A stretch of 64,000 nucleotides of DNA from Actinomycetota bacterium. GTDB taxonomy: Bacteria; Actinomycetota; UBA4738; HRBIN12. Where the stretch lies: the NCBI GenBank assembly GCA_026003015.1, contig BPGL01000001.1:252922-316921 (forward strand), read 5' to 3'. The notes under the pieces are model-generated. The model ran no database searches. It was given only the letters and a program-made list of their open reading frames with translations, and was not told where the DNA came from. Below, one piece after another: positions 18,450 to 26,583 of this stretch. The stretch's first letter is position 1; each line of letters starts with the position of its first letter. Both the position numbers and the translations under genes were made by a program.

Positions 18450-19297
18450 GCGACGCCCTTTCGTTCGCGAAGTACCAGGGCGCCGGCAACGACGTCGTGC
18501 TCGTCCTCGACGCCGAGGACCGCCGGCCGCTGGGCGCGGAGCAGGTCGCGCGGATCTGCGACCGGCGTTTCGGCGTCGGCGCCGACGGGGTCATCCGACT
18601 GGTCGGCGACGACGTGGACGGCGCGCGCTGGTTCATGGACTACCGCAACGCGGATGGGTCCCTCGCCGAGGTGTGCGGCAACGGGATCCGCTGCGCGGCC
18701 GCCTTCCTGCTCGACCGCGCCCTCGAGCGGGGGCCCGTCCTTCGGATCCGCACGCGGGCCGGCGTCCACGACCTCGAGGTCGACGGCGAGGGCCTGGGGC
18801 GCAGGATCGGCGTCTCGATGGGACGGGCGGCGTTCGCCCGAGGTCAGATCCCGATGCTCGGACCACCGGAGGCGACCTTCCTGGGCGAGCCGGTCGAGCT
18901 CGCGGGCGCTCGGTTCCTCGCCGCGGCGGTCTCGATCGGCAACCCGCACCTCGTCCTGCTCACCGACGACGACCCCGAGGGGATCGACCTGACCGCGATC
19001 GGCGCTGCGCTCGCCGAGGACCCGCGCTTCCCCGAGGGGGTGAACGTCGAGGTGGCCCGGCCGCAGGGTGAGGTGCTCGTCGCCCGCGTGCTCGAACGGG
19101 GAAGCGGTGAGACCCTCGCGTGCGGCTCGGGCGCGTGCGCGATCGCGGCGGTCGCCGAGCGTCTCGGCCGCTCACCCGTGCGGGCGACGGTGCGGTTCCC
19201 CGGCGGAGACCTCGAGGTGGAGCGCCGTGCGGGCGACGAGCTGTGGCTCCGCGGCGGCGCGGCCAAGGTGTTCGAGGGGGCGATGGAGCTCCCGTGA
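18446..19297 (+). CDS. dapF: Diaminopimelate epimerase
   Basis: 283 residues. The two catalytic Cys lie in EVCGNGIRCAAAF (about residues 73-85) and TLACGSGACAIAA (about 225-237); the opening FAKYQGAGND is also typical. It interconverts LL- and meso-diaminopimelate, the peptidoglycan cross-linking residue and lysine precursor. It starts at GTG 18446 overlapping the miaA stop. It is followed by dapE, dapC and dapD in overlapping or nearly overlapping order. Confidence 0.97.
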   Translation: MSDALSFAKYQGAGNDVVLVLDAEDRRPLGAEQVARICDRRFGVGADGVIRLVGDDVDGARWFMDYRNADGSLAEVCGNGIRCAAAFLLDRALERGPVLRIRTRAGVHDLEVDGEGLGRRIGVSMGRAAFARGQIPMLGPPEATFLGEPVELAGARFLAAAVSIGNPHLVLLTDDDPEGIDLTAIGAALAEDPRFPEGVNVEVARPQGEVLVARVLERGSGETLACGSGACAIAAVAERLGRSPVRATVRFPGGDLEVERRAGDELWLRGGAAKVFEGAMELP

Positions 19298-20415
19298 GCG
19301 GGCCCGCCTCGAGCAACGCCGGCCCGCTCGAGGAGCGGCTGCTCGCCCTGACCGAGGACCTCGTGCGGATCCCCTCCGTCGGTCTGGACGACGAGGCGAT
19401 CCTGGCCGAGATCCGCCGCCGGGTCCCCGAGGGCTGGGAGGTGCGCGAGCCGACCAAGGGCGCGCTCGCGCTCCTGCCGCCCGGCCCGCTCGACGAGCGG
19501 CCGTTCGTCGTCCTCGCCGGGCACGTGGACACGGTGCCGCCGGCTCCGGATCGTCCGCCGGCGCGCGAGGGGACGGTCGTCCGCGGCCGGGGCGCCGCCG
19601 ACATGAAGGGCGGCGTCGCCGTGCTCCTGGACCTCGCCGCCGCGCCGGAGGCGCGAGGGGGCGAGCTCGCCGTCGGGTTCCTGTTCGTCGGGCGTGAGGA
19701 GATGCCGCTGGGCCACTCGGCGCTGGCTCCCGCCCTGGCCGCCGAGGAGCGCCTCCGGCGGGCGGCGCTCGCGATCGTGCTCGAGCCGACCGCCAACGCG
19801 ATCGAGGTCGGCTGCCTGGGGAACCTGAACGCCCGCGCCACGGTCCGGGGCGTCGCCGCGCACACCGCGCGCCCCTGGCTGGGGCGAAACGCGATCCACC
19901 GCGCGATCGAGGCGCTCGCGTCGGTGGCCGATCTGCCGGTGCGTGACGTGGAGGTCGACGGGCTCGTCTTCCGCGAGTCGGTGAGCGTCACGAAGATCGG
20001 CGGCGGGATCGCCGCCAACGTGGTGCCCGACCTCGCGGTGGCGGAGGTCAACCTCCGCTACGCGCCCATCCACGCGCCGGAGCAGGCGGAGGCCCGGATC
20101 CGCGAGCTCCTCGCGCACCCCGATGTCGAGGTCGAGGTGCTGAGCAACGCGCCGGGCGCGCTCCCGCCGCTCGCCAACCCCCTCGTCGGGCGCCTGCGGC
20201 GAACGGGCGGGCTCGAGGTGCGGGCGAAGCAGGCCTGGACGCAGGTCGCGGAGTTCGCGATGCACGGCGTGGACGCCGTGAACCTCGGCCCTGGGGATCC
20301 GAGGTACGCTCACGCCGACGACGAGCAGGTCGACGCCGACGCGCTCGTGCGGACCCACCGGGTGCTCGCCGCGTTCCTCGCGGGTCGCTCGGTCGACGAG
20401 GAGCCAGCCCGATGA
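19294..20415 (+). CDS. dapE: Succinyl-diaminopimelate desuccinylase
   Basis: 373-residue M20-family metallohydrolase. Metal ligands are visible in VLAGHVDTVP (His/Asp), RGRGAADMKGGVA (Asp), FVGREEMP (Glu-Glu) and AHADDEQVD (His near the C-terminus), with the dimerisation lid between. It removes succinate from N-succinyl-LL-DAP. GTG 19294 overlaps the dapF stop as GTGA; an earlier in-frame start would overlap dapF by 170 bases and give a basic, non-homologous extension. Confidence 0.93.
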   Translation: MSGPASSNAGPLEERLLALTEDLVRIPSVGLDDEAILAEIRRRVPEGWEVREPTKGALALLPPGPLDERPFVVLAGHVDTVPPAPDRPPAREGTVVRGRGAADMKGGVAVLLDLAAAPEARGGELAVGFLFVGREEMPLGHSALAPALAAEERLRRAALAIVLEPTANAIEVGCLGNLNARATVRGVAAHTARPWLGRNAIHRAIEALASVADLPVRDVEVDGLVFRESVSVTKIGGGIAANVVPDLAVAEVNLRYAPIHAPEQAEARIRELLAHPDVEVEVLSNAPGALPPLANPLVGRLRRTGGLEVRAKQAWTQVAEFAMHGVDAVNLGPGDPRYAHADDEQVDADALVRTHRVLAAFLAGRSVDEEPAR

Positions 20416-21584
20416 CCCACCTGTCGCCCGCGATCCGCTCGGTCGAGCCCTACCCGTTCGAGGAGCTCGACCGCCGGGTCGCCGCCGCGCGCGCCGCCGG
20501 TCGGGAGATCGTCGACCTCGGCGTCGGAGACCCCCGCGACGAGACGCCGGCCTTCATCCGAGAGGCGCTCGTGCGCGCGCTCGAGCCGGTCTCGTCCTAC
20601 CCTCGCGCGGCCGGGCTGCCGGAGCTTCGCCGCGCGATCGTCGGGTGGGTCGAGCGTCGGTTCGGCGTCGCGCTCGACCCCGACCGCCACGTCCTGCCGA
20701 CGCTCGGATCCAAGGAGGTCGTGTTCGCGCTCGCGCAGTACGTCCTCGACCCGGGCGCCGGCAAGGACACGGTCGTCGTGACCTCGCCCGGCTACCCGAT
20801 CCCCGAGCGGGGAGCGCGCTTCGCCGGGGCGCGGGTCCTCGCGCTCCCGCTCGCGGCCGAGCGCGGCTTCCTGCCCGACCTCGACGCGCTCGACCGCGCC
20901 GAGTGGGACCGGGTGGCGCTGCTCTGGCTCAACTACCCGAACAACCCGACCGGAGCGATCGCGCCGCTGGAGTTCCTGCGGGCGGCCGCGGAACGCTGCC
21001 GAGCCCACGACGCGCTGCTCGCGAGCGACGAGGCCTACTGTGAGCTGTGGTTCGGGCCGACGCCGCCGCCCTCGGCGCTGCAGGTCGGCGATCTCGCGGG
21101 GATCGTGGCCCTGCACACGCTCTCGAAGCGCTCCTCGATGACCGGCTACCGCAGCGGCTTCCTCGCCGGCGATCCCGAGCTCCTCGCGGCGATCCGACGG
21201 TTGCGACCCTCGGTCGGCGTCACGCCGCAGCTGTTCGTGCAACGCGCCTCGGTGGCCGCGTGGAACGACGAGCGTCACGTCGAGGAGGCTCGGGCCCGCT
21301 ACGCGGAGCGGCGCGCCGCCTTCCTCGATCTGTTCGCCCGCCACGGGATCGACGTGGCCGGCGGCGACGGCACGTTCTACCTGTGGGCGCGCGTGCCCGA
21401 GGGACGGACCTCGCTCGCGTGGGCGCTGGAGCTCCTCGACCGCGCGGGGGTCGTCGTGTCGCCCGGGTCGTTCTTCGGTCCCGAGGGCGAGGGGTTCGTC
21501 CGGATCGCCCTCGTCCCCACGATCGAGGTCTGCCGACGGGCGATCGCGGCCCTGGACCAGGCCCTGGAGGCGGTTCGGGCGTGA
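20412..21584 (+). CDS. dapC: Succinyldiaminopimelate aminotransferase (class I/II fold)
   Basis: 390-residue PLP enzyme of fold type I. The PLP lysine lies in LHTLSKRSSMTGYR (about residue 238), with VVTSPGYPIPERG, LNYPNNPTGA and a late SPGSFFGPEGEGFVRIAL. The reaction gives N-succinyl-LL-DAP from the keto acid and glutamate; this call rests on position between dapE and dapD, as sequence alone would allow another class I aminotransferase. ATG 20412 overlaps the dapE stop as ATGA. Confidence 0.9.
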   Translation: MTHLSPAIRSVEPYPFEELDRRVAAARAAGREIVDLGVGDPRDETPAFIREALVRALEPVSSYPRAAGLPELRRAIVGWVERRFGVALDPDRHVLPTLGSKEVVFALAQYVLDPGAGKDTVVVTSPGYPIPERGARFAGARVLALPLAAERGFLPDLDALDRAEWDRVALLWLNYPNNPTGAIAPLEFLRAAAERCRAHDALLASDEAYCELWFGPTPPPSALQVGDLAGIVALHTLSKRSSMTGYRSGFLAGDPELLAAIRRLRPSVGVTPQLFVQRASVAAWNDERHVEEARARYAERRAAFLDLFARHGIDVAGGDGTFYLWARVPEGRTSLAWALELLDRAGVVVSPGSFFGPEGEGFVRIALVPTIEVCRRAIAALDQALEAVRA

Positions 21585-21619
21585 GCGGGCAGGCGGCCGC
21601 GCGCGAGAGGGGAGACCCG

Positions 21620-22444
21620 ATGGAGCGCGAGCTCGAGCAACGGATCCGCGCCAGCTGGGAGGCCCTCGGGCGGGGCGAGGCGCGCGCGGTGGACGCCGAG
21701 GCGGTCGAGGCCGTGATCGACCGGCTCGATCGCGGGGCGCTGCGCGTGGCGGAGCCCGCCGTCGACGGATGGGTCACCCACGAGTGGGTGAAGCTCGCCG
21801 TGCTGCTGTACCTGCGGGTCCGCGAGGCGACGACGATCGCGCACGGTCCCTTCGAGTACCGGGACAAGGTGCCGGTCAAAACGGGGTTCGAGGCCGCCGG
21901 CGTGCGGGTCGTGCCGCCGGCGACGGTCCGCCGCGGCGCCTACGTAGCGCCCGGCGCCGTGCTGATGCCCTGCTACGTGAACATCGGCGCCTGGGTCGGC
22001 CCGGGGACCATGGTCGACACCTGGGCAACGGTCGGGTCCTGCGCGCAGATCGGCGCCGACGTGCACCTCGCGGGGGGCGTGGGGATCGGCGGGGTGCTCG
22101 AGCCACCGCAGGCGGCGCCCGTGATCGTCGAGGACGGCGCGTTCATCGGCTCGCGCTGCGTCGTCGTCGAGGGGGTTCACGTCGGCGCGCGGGCCGTCCT
22201 GGGCGCGGGGGTCGTGCTGACCGCCAACACGCCGGTGATCGACGTGACGGGTCCCGAGCCGGTGGAGGTCCGAGGCCGGGTGCCGCCCGGCGCGATCGTC
22301 GTCCCGGGCACCCGGGCCCGGGGCTTCCCCGCCGGCTCCTACGGCCTGCCGTGCGGGCTCGTGATCGGCTACCGGACCGAGGCCACGGAGGACAAGGTGC
22401 GGCTGAACGAGCTCCTCCGCGAGCACGGATCGTCCTTGCAGTGA
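21620..22444 (+). CDS. dapD: Tetrahydrodipicolinate N-succinyltransferase
   Basis: 274 residues. Left-handed beta-helix hexapeptide repeats run through the centre (YVAPGAVLMPCYVNIGAWVG, then MVDTWATVGSCAQIG and VHLAGGVGIGGVLEP). The N-terminal helical part carries the FEYRDKVPVKTGF segment. It succinylates tetrahydrodipicolinate, the first step of the succinylase branch. ATG 21620 is preceded by a GAGAGGGGAG site. The stop overlaps the hflX GTG. Confidence 0.96.
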   Translation: MERELEQRIRASWEALGRGEARAVDAEAVEAVIDRLDRGALRVAEPAVDGWVTHEWVKLAVLLYLRVREATTIAHGPFEYRDKVPVKTGFEAAGVRVVPPATVRRGAYVAPGAVLMPCYVNIGAWVGPGTMVDTWATVGSCAQIGADVHLAGGVGIGGVLEPPQAAPVIVEDGAFIGSRCVVVEGVHVGARAVLGAGVVLTANTPVIDVTGPEPVEVRGRVPPGAIVVPGTRARGFPAGSYGLPCGLVIGYRTEATEDKVRLNELLREHGSSLQ

Positions 22445-23838
22445 GCGAGCCGGTCAACGCCGCTGGCGAGGTCGAAGCGACCGGACGGCGGGGCGCGCCG
22501 GGCCGTCCCGACCCCGACCAGATCCTGGAGTCACCGCTCGCGGCCGGGTGGCGCCCGGTCGTGCGCGAGCGAGCGGTCCTCGTCGGGGTCGGTCCGGGGA
22601 TCGTCGAGGAGGACCTCGACGAGCTCGCGGCGCTGGCCGACAGCGCCGGCGCGGAGCCGGTCGCGCGGCTCGTGCAGAGCCGCACGGAGCCGGATCCCCG
22701 CTCCTGGATCGGGCGCGGCAAGCTCGAGGAGCTCCACCGGCTGGTCCACGCGACCGAGGCCGGGGTCGTGATCCTCGACGAGGAGCTCACGCCGAGCCAC
22801 CTGCGCTCGCTCGAGGCCGCCCTCGGGGTGAAGGTGATCGACCGGACCGCGCTGATCCTCGACATCTTCGCCCTGCACGCGAGCAGCCGCGAGGGCAAGG
22901 CCCAGGTGGAGCTCGCGCAGCTCAACTACCTCCTGCCGCGCCTGCGCGGGTGGGGCGAGGCGATGAGCCGGGCGGGCGGGGGGATCGGAACGCGGATGGG
23001 CGGTGGCGAGACGAAGATCGAGGTCGACCGCCAGCACATCCGGCGCCGGATCGCGCGGTTGCGCCGGGACCTGCGGGAGCTCGCGCGCGCCCGCGAGGTC
23101 AAGCGCGCCGCTCGGCAGCGTTCGAACGTGCCCCAGGTCGCGATCGCCGGATACACGAACGCCGGCAAGTCGACCCTGATGCGCCGCCTCACCGGGGCCG
23201 ACGTCGTGATCGCCGACCAGCTGTTCGCGACGCTGGACCCGACGACCCGCCAGATCCGGCTGCCCGGCGGCCGCCGCGCGACGCTCACCGACACGGTCGG
23301 GTTCGTGAGCAAGCTGCCGCACGACCTCGTGGAGGCGTTCCGATCGACGCTGGAGGAGGTGACGCTCGCCGACCTCGTGCTCCACGTGGCCGACGCCGCC
23401 GCGCCCGCGGTCGAGGAGCAGATCGCCGCGGTCCGGCGCACGCTGGAGGAGATCGGGGCCGGTGGCCTGCCGGAGGTGCTCGCGCTCAACAAGGTCGACC
23501 GTCTGAGCGGTTCGGCACGCGCCCGCCTGGCGCGGCGGTTCCCCGGAAGCGTGCAGGTCTCGGCCCTCACCGGGGAGGGGGTCGAGGGCCTGCTCGAGGC
23601 GGTCGGCGCGGCGGTCCCCACGCCGCCGGTCGCGATCGAGGCGCTGATCCCCTGGAGCCGAGGCGACCTCGTCGCGATGCTCTACCGGGAGGCGGAGGTC
23701 GAGCGCGCCGAGGCGCGCCCGGAGGGCACGCTCGTCACGGCGCAGGTCGGCCTGCGCGAACTGGCCGCGGTGCGCGCCTTCCTCACGACGGCGACCCGAT
23801 CGACCACAGCGTCGGGTCGTTCCACCGCCCGACGATGA
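22441..23838 (+). CDS. hflX: GTPase HflX
   Basis: 465 residues. The N-terminal HflX domain (ESPLAAGWRPVVRERAVLVG; WIGRGKLEEL; ALGVKVIDRTALILDIFALHA; AQLNYLLPRLRGWGEAMSRAGG) precedes a GTPase domain with G1 GYTNAGKST, G3 DTVGFV and G4 NKVD. HflX binds 50S/70S ribosomes and splits stalled ribosomes under stress. GTG 22441 overlaps the dapD stop. The last 56 bases overlap the opposite-strand SIS gene tail to tail, and the terminal residues (TTATRSTTASGRSTARR) look like read-through beyond the natural domain end. Confidence 0.95.
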   Translation: MSEPVNAAGEVEATGRRGAPGRPDPDQILESPLAAGWRPVVRERAVLVGVGPGIVEEDLDELAALADSAGAEPVARLVQSRTEPDPRSWIGRGKLEELHRLVHATEAGVVILDEELTPSHLRSLEAALGVKVIDRTALILDIFALHASSREGKAQVELAQLNYLLPRLRGWGEAMSRAGGGIGTRMGGGETKIEVDRQHIRRRIARLRRDLRELARAREVKRAARQRSNVPQVAIAGYTNAGKSTLMRRLTGADVVIADQLFATLDPTTRQIRLPGGRRATLTDTVGFVSKLPHDLVEAFRSTLEEVTLADLVLHVADAAAPAVEEQIAAVRRTLEEIGAGGLPEVLALNKVDRLSGSARARLARRFPGSVQVSALTGEGVEGLLEAVGAAVPTPPVAIEALIPWSRGDLVAMLYREAEVERAEARPEGTLVTAQVGLRELAAVRAFLTTATRSTTASGRSTARR

Positions 23839-24776
23839 CCGTGTCGGGGTCCTGCCCGCGCGCGAGCGCGAAGCGCAGGGCCATGACCTGCAGCCGGGCG
23901 GCCAGGGGGATCTGGGCGAGCACGGTCGGCAGCGGCGCCGGCTCGGCCAGACGACTCGTGGGGATCCCCTCGGCCTCCGCGGCGCTGGCCAGGGCCGCGA
24001 CGAAGCCGTCCTCGTCGGGCGTGAGCAGCGCGAGCAGGTGGTCCTGGGAGGTGAGCGGCACGGCCGTGCCGTGCAGGAGGTACTCGGCGTCGTAGCCCTC
24101 CGCGAGCTGCCGGGCGGCCTCGCGGACCTTGAGCGCCCCCTCCCGCGCGGTGATCGCCGCGTGGCCCGCGCCGGTGATCGTGAGGACGCGGGGCGGGATC
24201 GGGATCTGCTCGGTGCCCGACGCCTCGATCGCGTTGCGCACCGACCCCGGGACGAGGGCGATCTTGTCGGCGGTGATCTGGTCGGCGCCCATCTGGGCCG
24301 CGATCATCGCCAGGACGAGGAGCGCGGAGGTGTAGCTCACCGTGTAGGTCTCGGAGGTCTCCCTGTCGACGGTCTCGACGACGTCGTTCCACCCCAGCCC
24401 GCGCCGGCAGATCGTGAAGGTCTGCAGCCCCGCCTGGAACGCGAGCGCCCGAGCGGCGAGCGCGTAGGCGGTCTCGCCGGTGTGGGTGATGACGATCACG
24501 CCGTCCTTCGGCCCGACGATCGGGGCGTTGCGCACGAACTGCATCGAGGAGACCGCGTGGGCCGAGCGCCCCGCGTCCTGCAGCATGGCAGCGCCGAGAT
24601 AGGCCGCATGCTGGCTCGTCCCGGTCCCCACGACCCAGATCCGGCGCACCCGGTGCAGGCCCTCGGCGGCGGCGTGCACCTGCTCGCGCGCGCGGGGCGT
24701 CCGACAGGAGCCGGTCGAGCTCGTCGGGCTGGGAGAGGATCTGGCGCTCGAGGTTCGTCCGACGATCCTGGGCCAT
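23783..24776 (-). CDS. SIS-domain sugar isomerase-like protein, frame broken near its N-terminus
   Basis: The repaired protein is about 330 residues: MAQDRRTNLERQILSQPDE..., then two SIS domains (first with WVVGTGTSQHAAYLGA and ITHTGETAYAL, second with LTITGAGHAAITAREGALKV). This resembles the isomerase half of GlmS and related GlmS-like deglycases, without the glutaminase half. Translation from ATG 24776 loses frame at a CG-repeat around 24685-24695 (one extra base or a lost CG pair) and the remaining 298 residues are read in the next frame. RBS AAGGAG precedes the start. It lies downstream of lexA on the same strand and overlaps hflX by 56 bases. Substrate not assignable. Confidence 0.75.
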
Positions 24777-24817
24777 GGTCTCGCTCCTTGGGCTCGCGAT
24801 GCGCGGAGCTTATCCCG

Positions 24818-24856
24818 TCGACGCCCGGGGCGGTCAGCCCTCGACGCCCGGGGCGG
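24818..24856. repeat. Two perfect 16-bp direct repeats, period 23
   Basis: TCGACGCCCGGGGCGG occurs at 24818-24833 and again at 24841-24856, in the 92-base gap between lexA and the SIS gene. Each contains the palindrome CGCCCGGGGCG-like core. Role unknown. Confidence 0.7.
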
Positions 24857-24868
24857 CCACCGGGTGAC

Positions 24869-25501
24869 CTACAGGCGGCGCAGGACCGCGACGACCCGCC
24901 CGAGCACCCGACCCTCACCGAGCTCCATCGGGGCCATCCCTGGGTGCTCGGGGACGAGCAGGACGCGCGGGCCGTCGCGCCCCAGGCGCTTGACCGTCGC
25001 CTCGTCCTCGGCCGGCCCCGGCACGAGCGCGACGACGATGTCGCCCACGTCGGCCTCGGGCTGGCTCCGCACGACGACGACGTCGCCGTCGAGGATCCCG
25101 GCGCCGATCATCGACTCCCCGCGCACCCGCAGGGCGAAGTGCTCGCCTCCCTCGCCGACGAAGCTCGCCGGGACGCCGAGGTAGCCCTCGATGTGCTCCT
25201 CCGCGAGGATCGGCGCGCCGGCCGCGACGCGCCCGACGAGCGGGACGGGGACGGCGTCGGCGCGGTAGCCCGCCTCGGCCAGCGTGACCGCGCGCGGCTT
25301 CGTGGCGTCGCGCCGGAGCAGACCCATCCGCTCGAGGTTCGCGAGCTGGGCGTGGACGCTGGAGGACGACGTGAGCCCGACGGCCCGACCGATCTCGCGC
25401 ACGGTCGGGGGGTAGCCCCGCTCGCGGACCGTCGTGGCGATGAACTCGAGGATCCGCCGCTGGCGGGCGGTCGGAGCGGGTCCGGCGGTCGTGTCGGCCA
25501 T
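24869..25501 (-). CDS. lexA: SOS repressor LexA
   Basis: 210 residues. Winged HTH (residues about 10-70: RQRRILEFIATTVRERGYPP, VGLTSSSSVHAQLANLERMG) plus S24 peptidase domain. The self-cleavage bond is Ala94-Gly95 (RVAAGAP); catalytic Ser130 (GESM) and Lys171 (ATVKR) are present. It binds CGAAC-N4-GTTCG boxes and cleaves itself when RecA is activated. ATG 25501 gives MADTTAGPAPTARQRRIL. Its own promoter carries a LexA box, so it is autoregulated. Confidence 0.98.
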   Translation of the reverse strand: MADTTAGPAPTARQRRILEFIATTVRERGYPPTVREIGRAVGLTSSSSVHAQLANLERMGLLRRDATKPRAVTLAEAGYRADAVPVPLVGRVAAGAPILAEEHIEGYLGVPASFVGEGGEHFALRVRGESMIGAGILDGDVVVVRSQPEADVGDIVVALVPGPAEDEATVKRLGRDGPRVLLVPEHPGMAPMELGEGRVLGRVVAVLRRL

Positions 25502-25505
25502 CGTC

Positions 25506-25538
25506 GCTAGCCTCCCGGTCGATGGCCGGGACGCTAGC
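25506..25538 (-). promoter_or_regulatory. Nested inverted repeat at the lexA -10/leader
   Basis: GCTAGC (25506-25511) and CCCGG (25514-25518) are mirrored by CCGGG (25526-25530) and GCTAGC (25533-25538). In lexA mRNA this would fold five bases before the start codon; the distal arm overlaps the lexA -10 box. Confidence 0.5.
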
Positions 25539-25559
25539 AGGCCCGAGGGGGCGGTGCAA
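25531..25559 (-). promoter_or_regulatory. lexA promoter
   Basis: On the minus strand TTGCAC (25559-25554), 17-base spacer, TAGCGT (25536-25531). The LexA box at 25557-25570 overlaps the -35 element, giving autorepression. Confidence 0.7.
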
Positions 25560-25628
25560 ACATACGTTCGGTCTTGACACCGAACATCCGTTCGGGCAGG
25601 CTGGGCTCGTGAGGCGAACACCTGTTCG
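25557..25628. promoter_or_regulatory. Three LexA boxes and the promoter of the LysM gene
   Basis: Boxes: CAAACATACGTTCG (25557-25570, one arm imperfect), CGAACATCCGTTCG (25581-25594) and CGAACACCTGTTCG (25615-25628). A rightward promoter TTGACA (25574-25579), 17 bases, CAGGCT (25597-25602) has box 2 in its spacer and box 3 just past the start codon at 25609. The predicted transcript start falls on or next to the GTG. Confidence 0.88.
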
Positions 25629-25953
25629 AGGCGCGGCCGCCGCGGTGCTGATCGCGGCCTTCGTGGTGGGGCTCGCGGTGGGCCGGGCTGGGGGCCGTCC
25701 GGAGGCGGCGCCCGCGGGGCAGGAGGGAGGACCCGCGGTGCCCGCCGGTGCGGGTGTCGCGCTGGCGACGGTCGGGCAGGGGCGGATCCACGTCGTTCGC
25801 CAGGGCGAGACGCTGTGGTCGATCGCGCGGTCGCTGGCGCCGTGGCGCGATCCGCGGGCGGTCGTGGTCGAGCTCGAGGCCGCGAACGGGGTGGACGCGG
25901 GGTCGCTGCGGCCGGGGCAGCCGCTGGTGATCCCGGCGGGGATCGCGGGGTGA
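25609..25953 (+). CDS. SOS-induced LysM cell-division inhibitor candidate (YneA/ChiZ/DivS-like)
   Basis: 114 residues: a short basic N-terminus, one membrane helix (about residues 8-26, AAAAVLIAAFVVGLAVGRA), a Pro/Ala/Gly linker, and a LysM domain (about 62-112, HVVRQGETLWSIARSLAPW ... LRPGQPLVIPAG). A single-TM LysM protein divergent from lexA and under LexA boxes is the arrangement of Bacillus yneA, Mycobacterium Rv2719c (ChiZ) and Corynebacterium divS, which delay division during DNA damage. GTG 25609 is preferred since the promoter -10 ends seven bases earlier (leaderless). Function is inferred from context and domain layout. Confidence 0.85.
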   Translation: MRRTPVRGAAAAVLIAAFVVGLAVGRAGGRPEAAPAGQEGGPAVPAGAGVALATVGQGRIHVVRQGETLWSIARSLAPWRDPRAVVVELEAANGVDAGSLRPGQPLVIPAGIAG

Positions 25954-25996
25954 CCCGGGTGCGAGGTCGACGGGCCCCTCGGGGTCGGGGCGGCGC

Positions 25997-26025
25997 TTGA
26001 CGGCCCACGATGTGGCGGGTAGGGT
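25997..26025 (+). promoter_or_regulatory. nrdR promoter
   Basis: TTGACG (25997-26002), 17-base spacer, TAGGGT (26020-26025); transcript start expected near 26032, about 30 bases before the nrdR ATG. Confidence 0.65.
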
Positions 26026-26035
26026 CGCGCGCGGT

Positions 26036-26050
26036 CACTACATCTTGTGG
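26036..26050 (+). promoter_or_regulatory. NrdR box upstream of nrdR
   Basis: CACTACATCTTGTGG, a near-palindrome of the NrdR-box type, lies immediately downstream of the predicted start site and 10 bases before the nrdR ATG. It closely matches the element at 26584-26599 before nrdJ. Confidence 0.7.
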
Positions 26051-26060
26051 CCCACGCGCG

Positions 26061-26537
26061 ATGCGATGTCCCTGGTGCGGCGCCGACGACGACCGGGTCG
26101 TGGACTCCCGACCCGCGGAGTCGGGCGCCGCGGTGCGGCGGCGCCGGGCCTGCACCGCCTGCGGCCGACGGTTCACCACCTACGAGCGGATCGAGGAGGT
26201 CGGCCTGGTCGTGCGCAAGCGATCGGGGGCCCGGGAGCCCTACGACCGGGACAAGCTCGAGGCGGGGATCCGCAAGGCGCTGAGCAGCCGGCCGATCACG
26301 AACGACGGGATCGAGCGCATGGTGGACCGGATCGAGGCCCGCCTGCGCCGCCGCGGCCCCGAGGTGACCTCGCAGCAGATCGGGCTCGAGGTCCTGGGGG
26401 CGCTGCGGCGTGCCGACCAGGTTGCCTACCTGCGGTTCGCCAGCGTCTACAAGGACTTCGAGGGGGTCGAGGACTTCGAGCGCGAGCTCGGGCTGCTGCT
26501 CGGGCGGTCGGAGTCCGGCCGTCGGCGTGCGCGGTAA
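26061..26537 (+). CDS. nrdR: Transcriptional repressor NrdR
   Basis: 158 residues. N-terminal zinc ribbon MRCPWCGADDDRVVDSR ... CTACGRRFTTYERIE (four Cys) followed by an ATP-cone (about residues 49-135, VVRKRSGAREPYDRDKLEAG). NrdR senses ATP/dATP and represses ribonucleotide reductase genes through paired boxes; such boxes lie before both nrdR and nrdJ here. ATG 26061 gives the canonical MRCPWC start. nrdJ is the next gene. Confidence 0.97.
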   Translation: MRCPWCGADDDRVVDSRPAESGAAVRRRRACTACGRRFTTYERIEEVGLVVRKRSGAREPYDRDKLEAGIRKALSSRPITNDGIERMVDRIEARLRRRGPEVTSQQIGLEVLGALRRADQVAYLRFASVYKDFEGVEDFERELGLLLGRSESGRRRAR

Positions 26538-26583
26538 CGACGAGCACCGCGTCGCGGGCGGGCGTCGCCGGTCGCGGAATGAG

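Noticed and set aside
26006..26015. Second NrdR box upstream of nrdR (CCACGATGTGG)
   Set aside because: Offset to the good box is about 35 bases rather than 31-32 and the match is poor; left uncalled.
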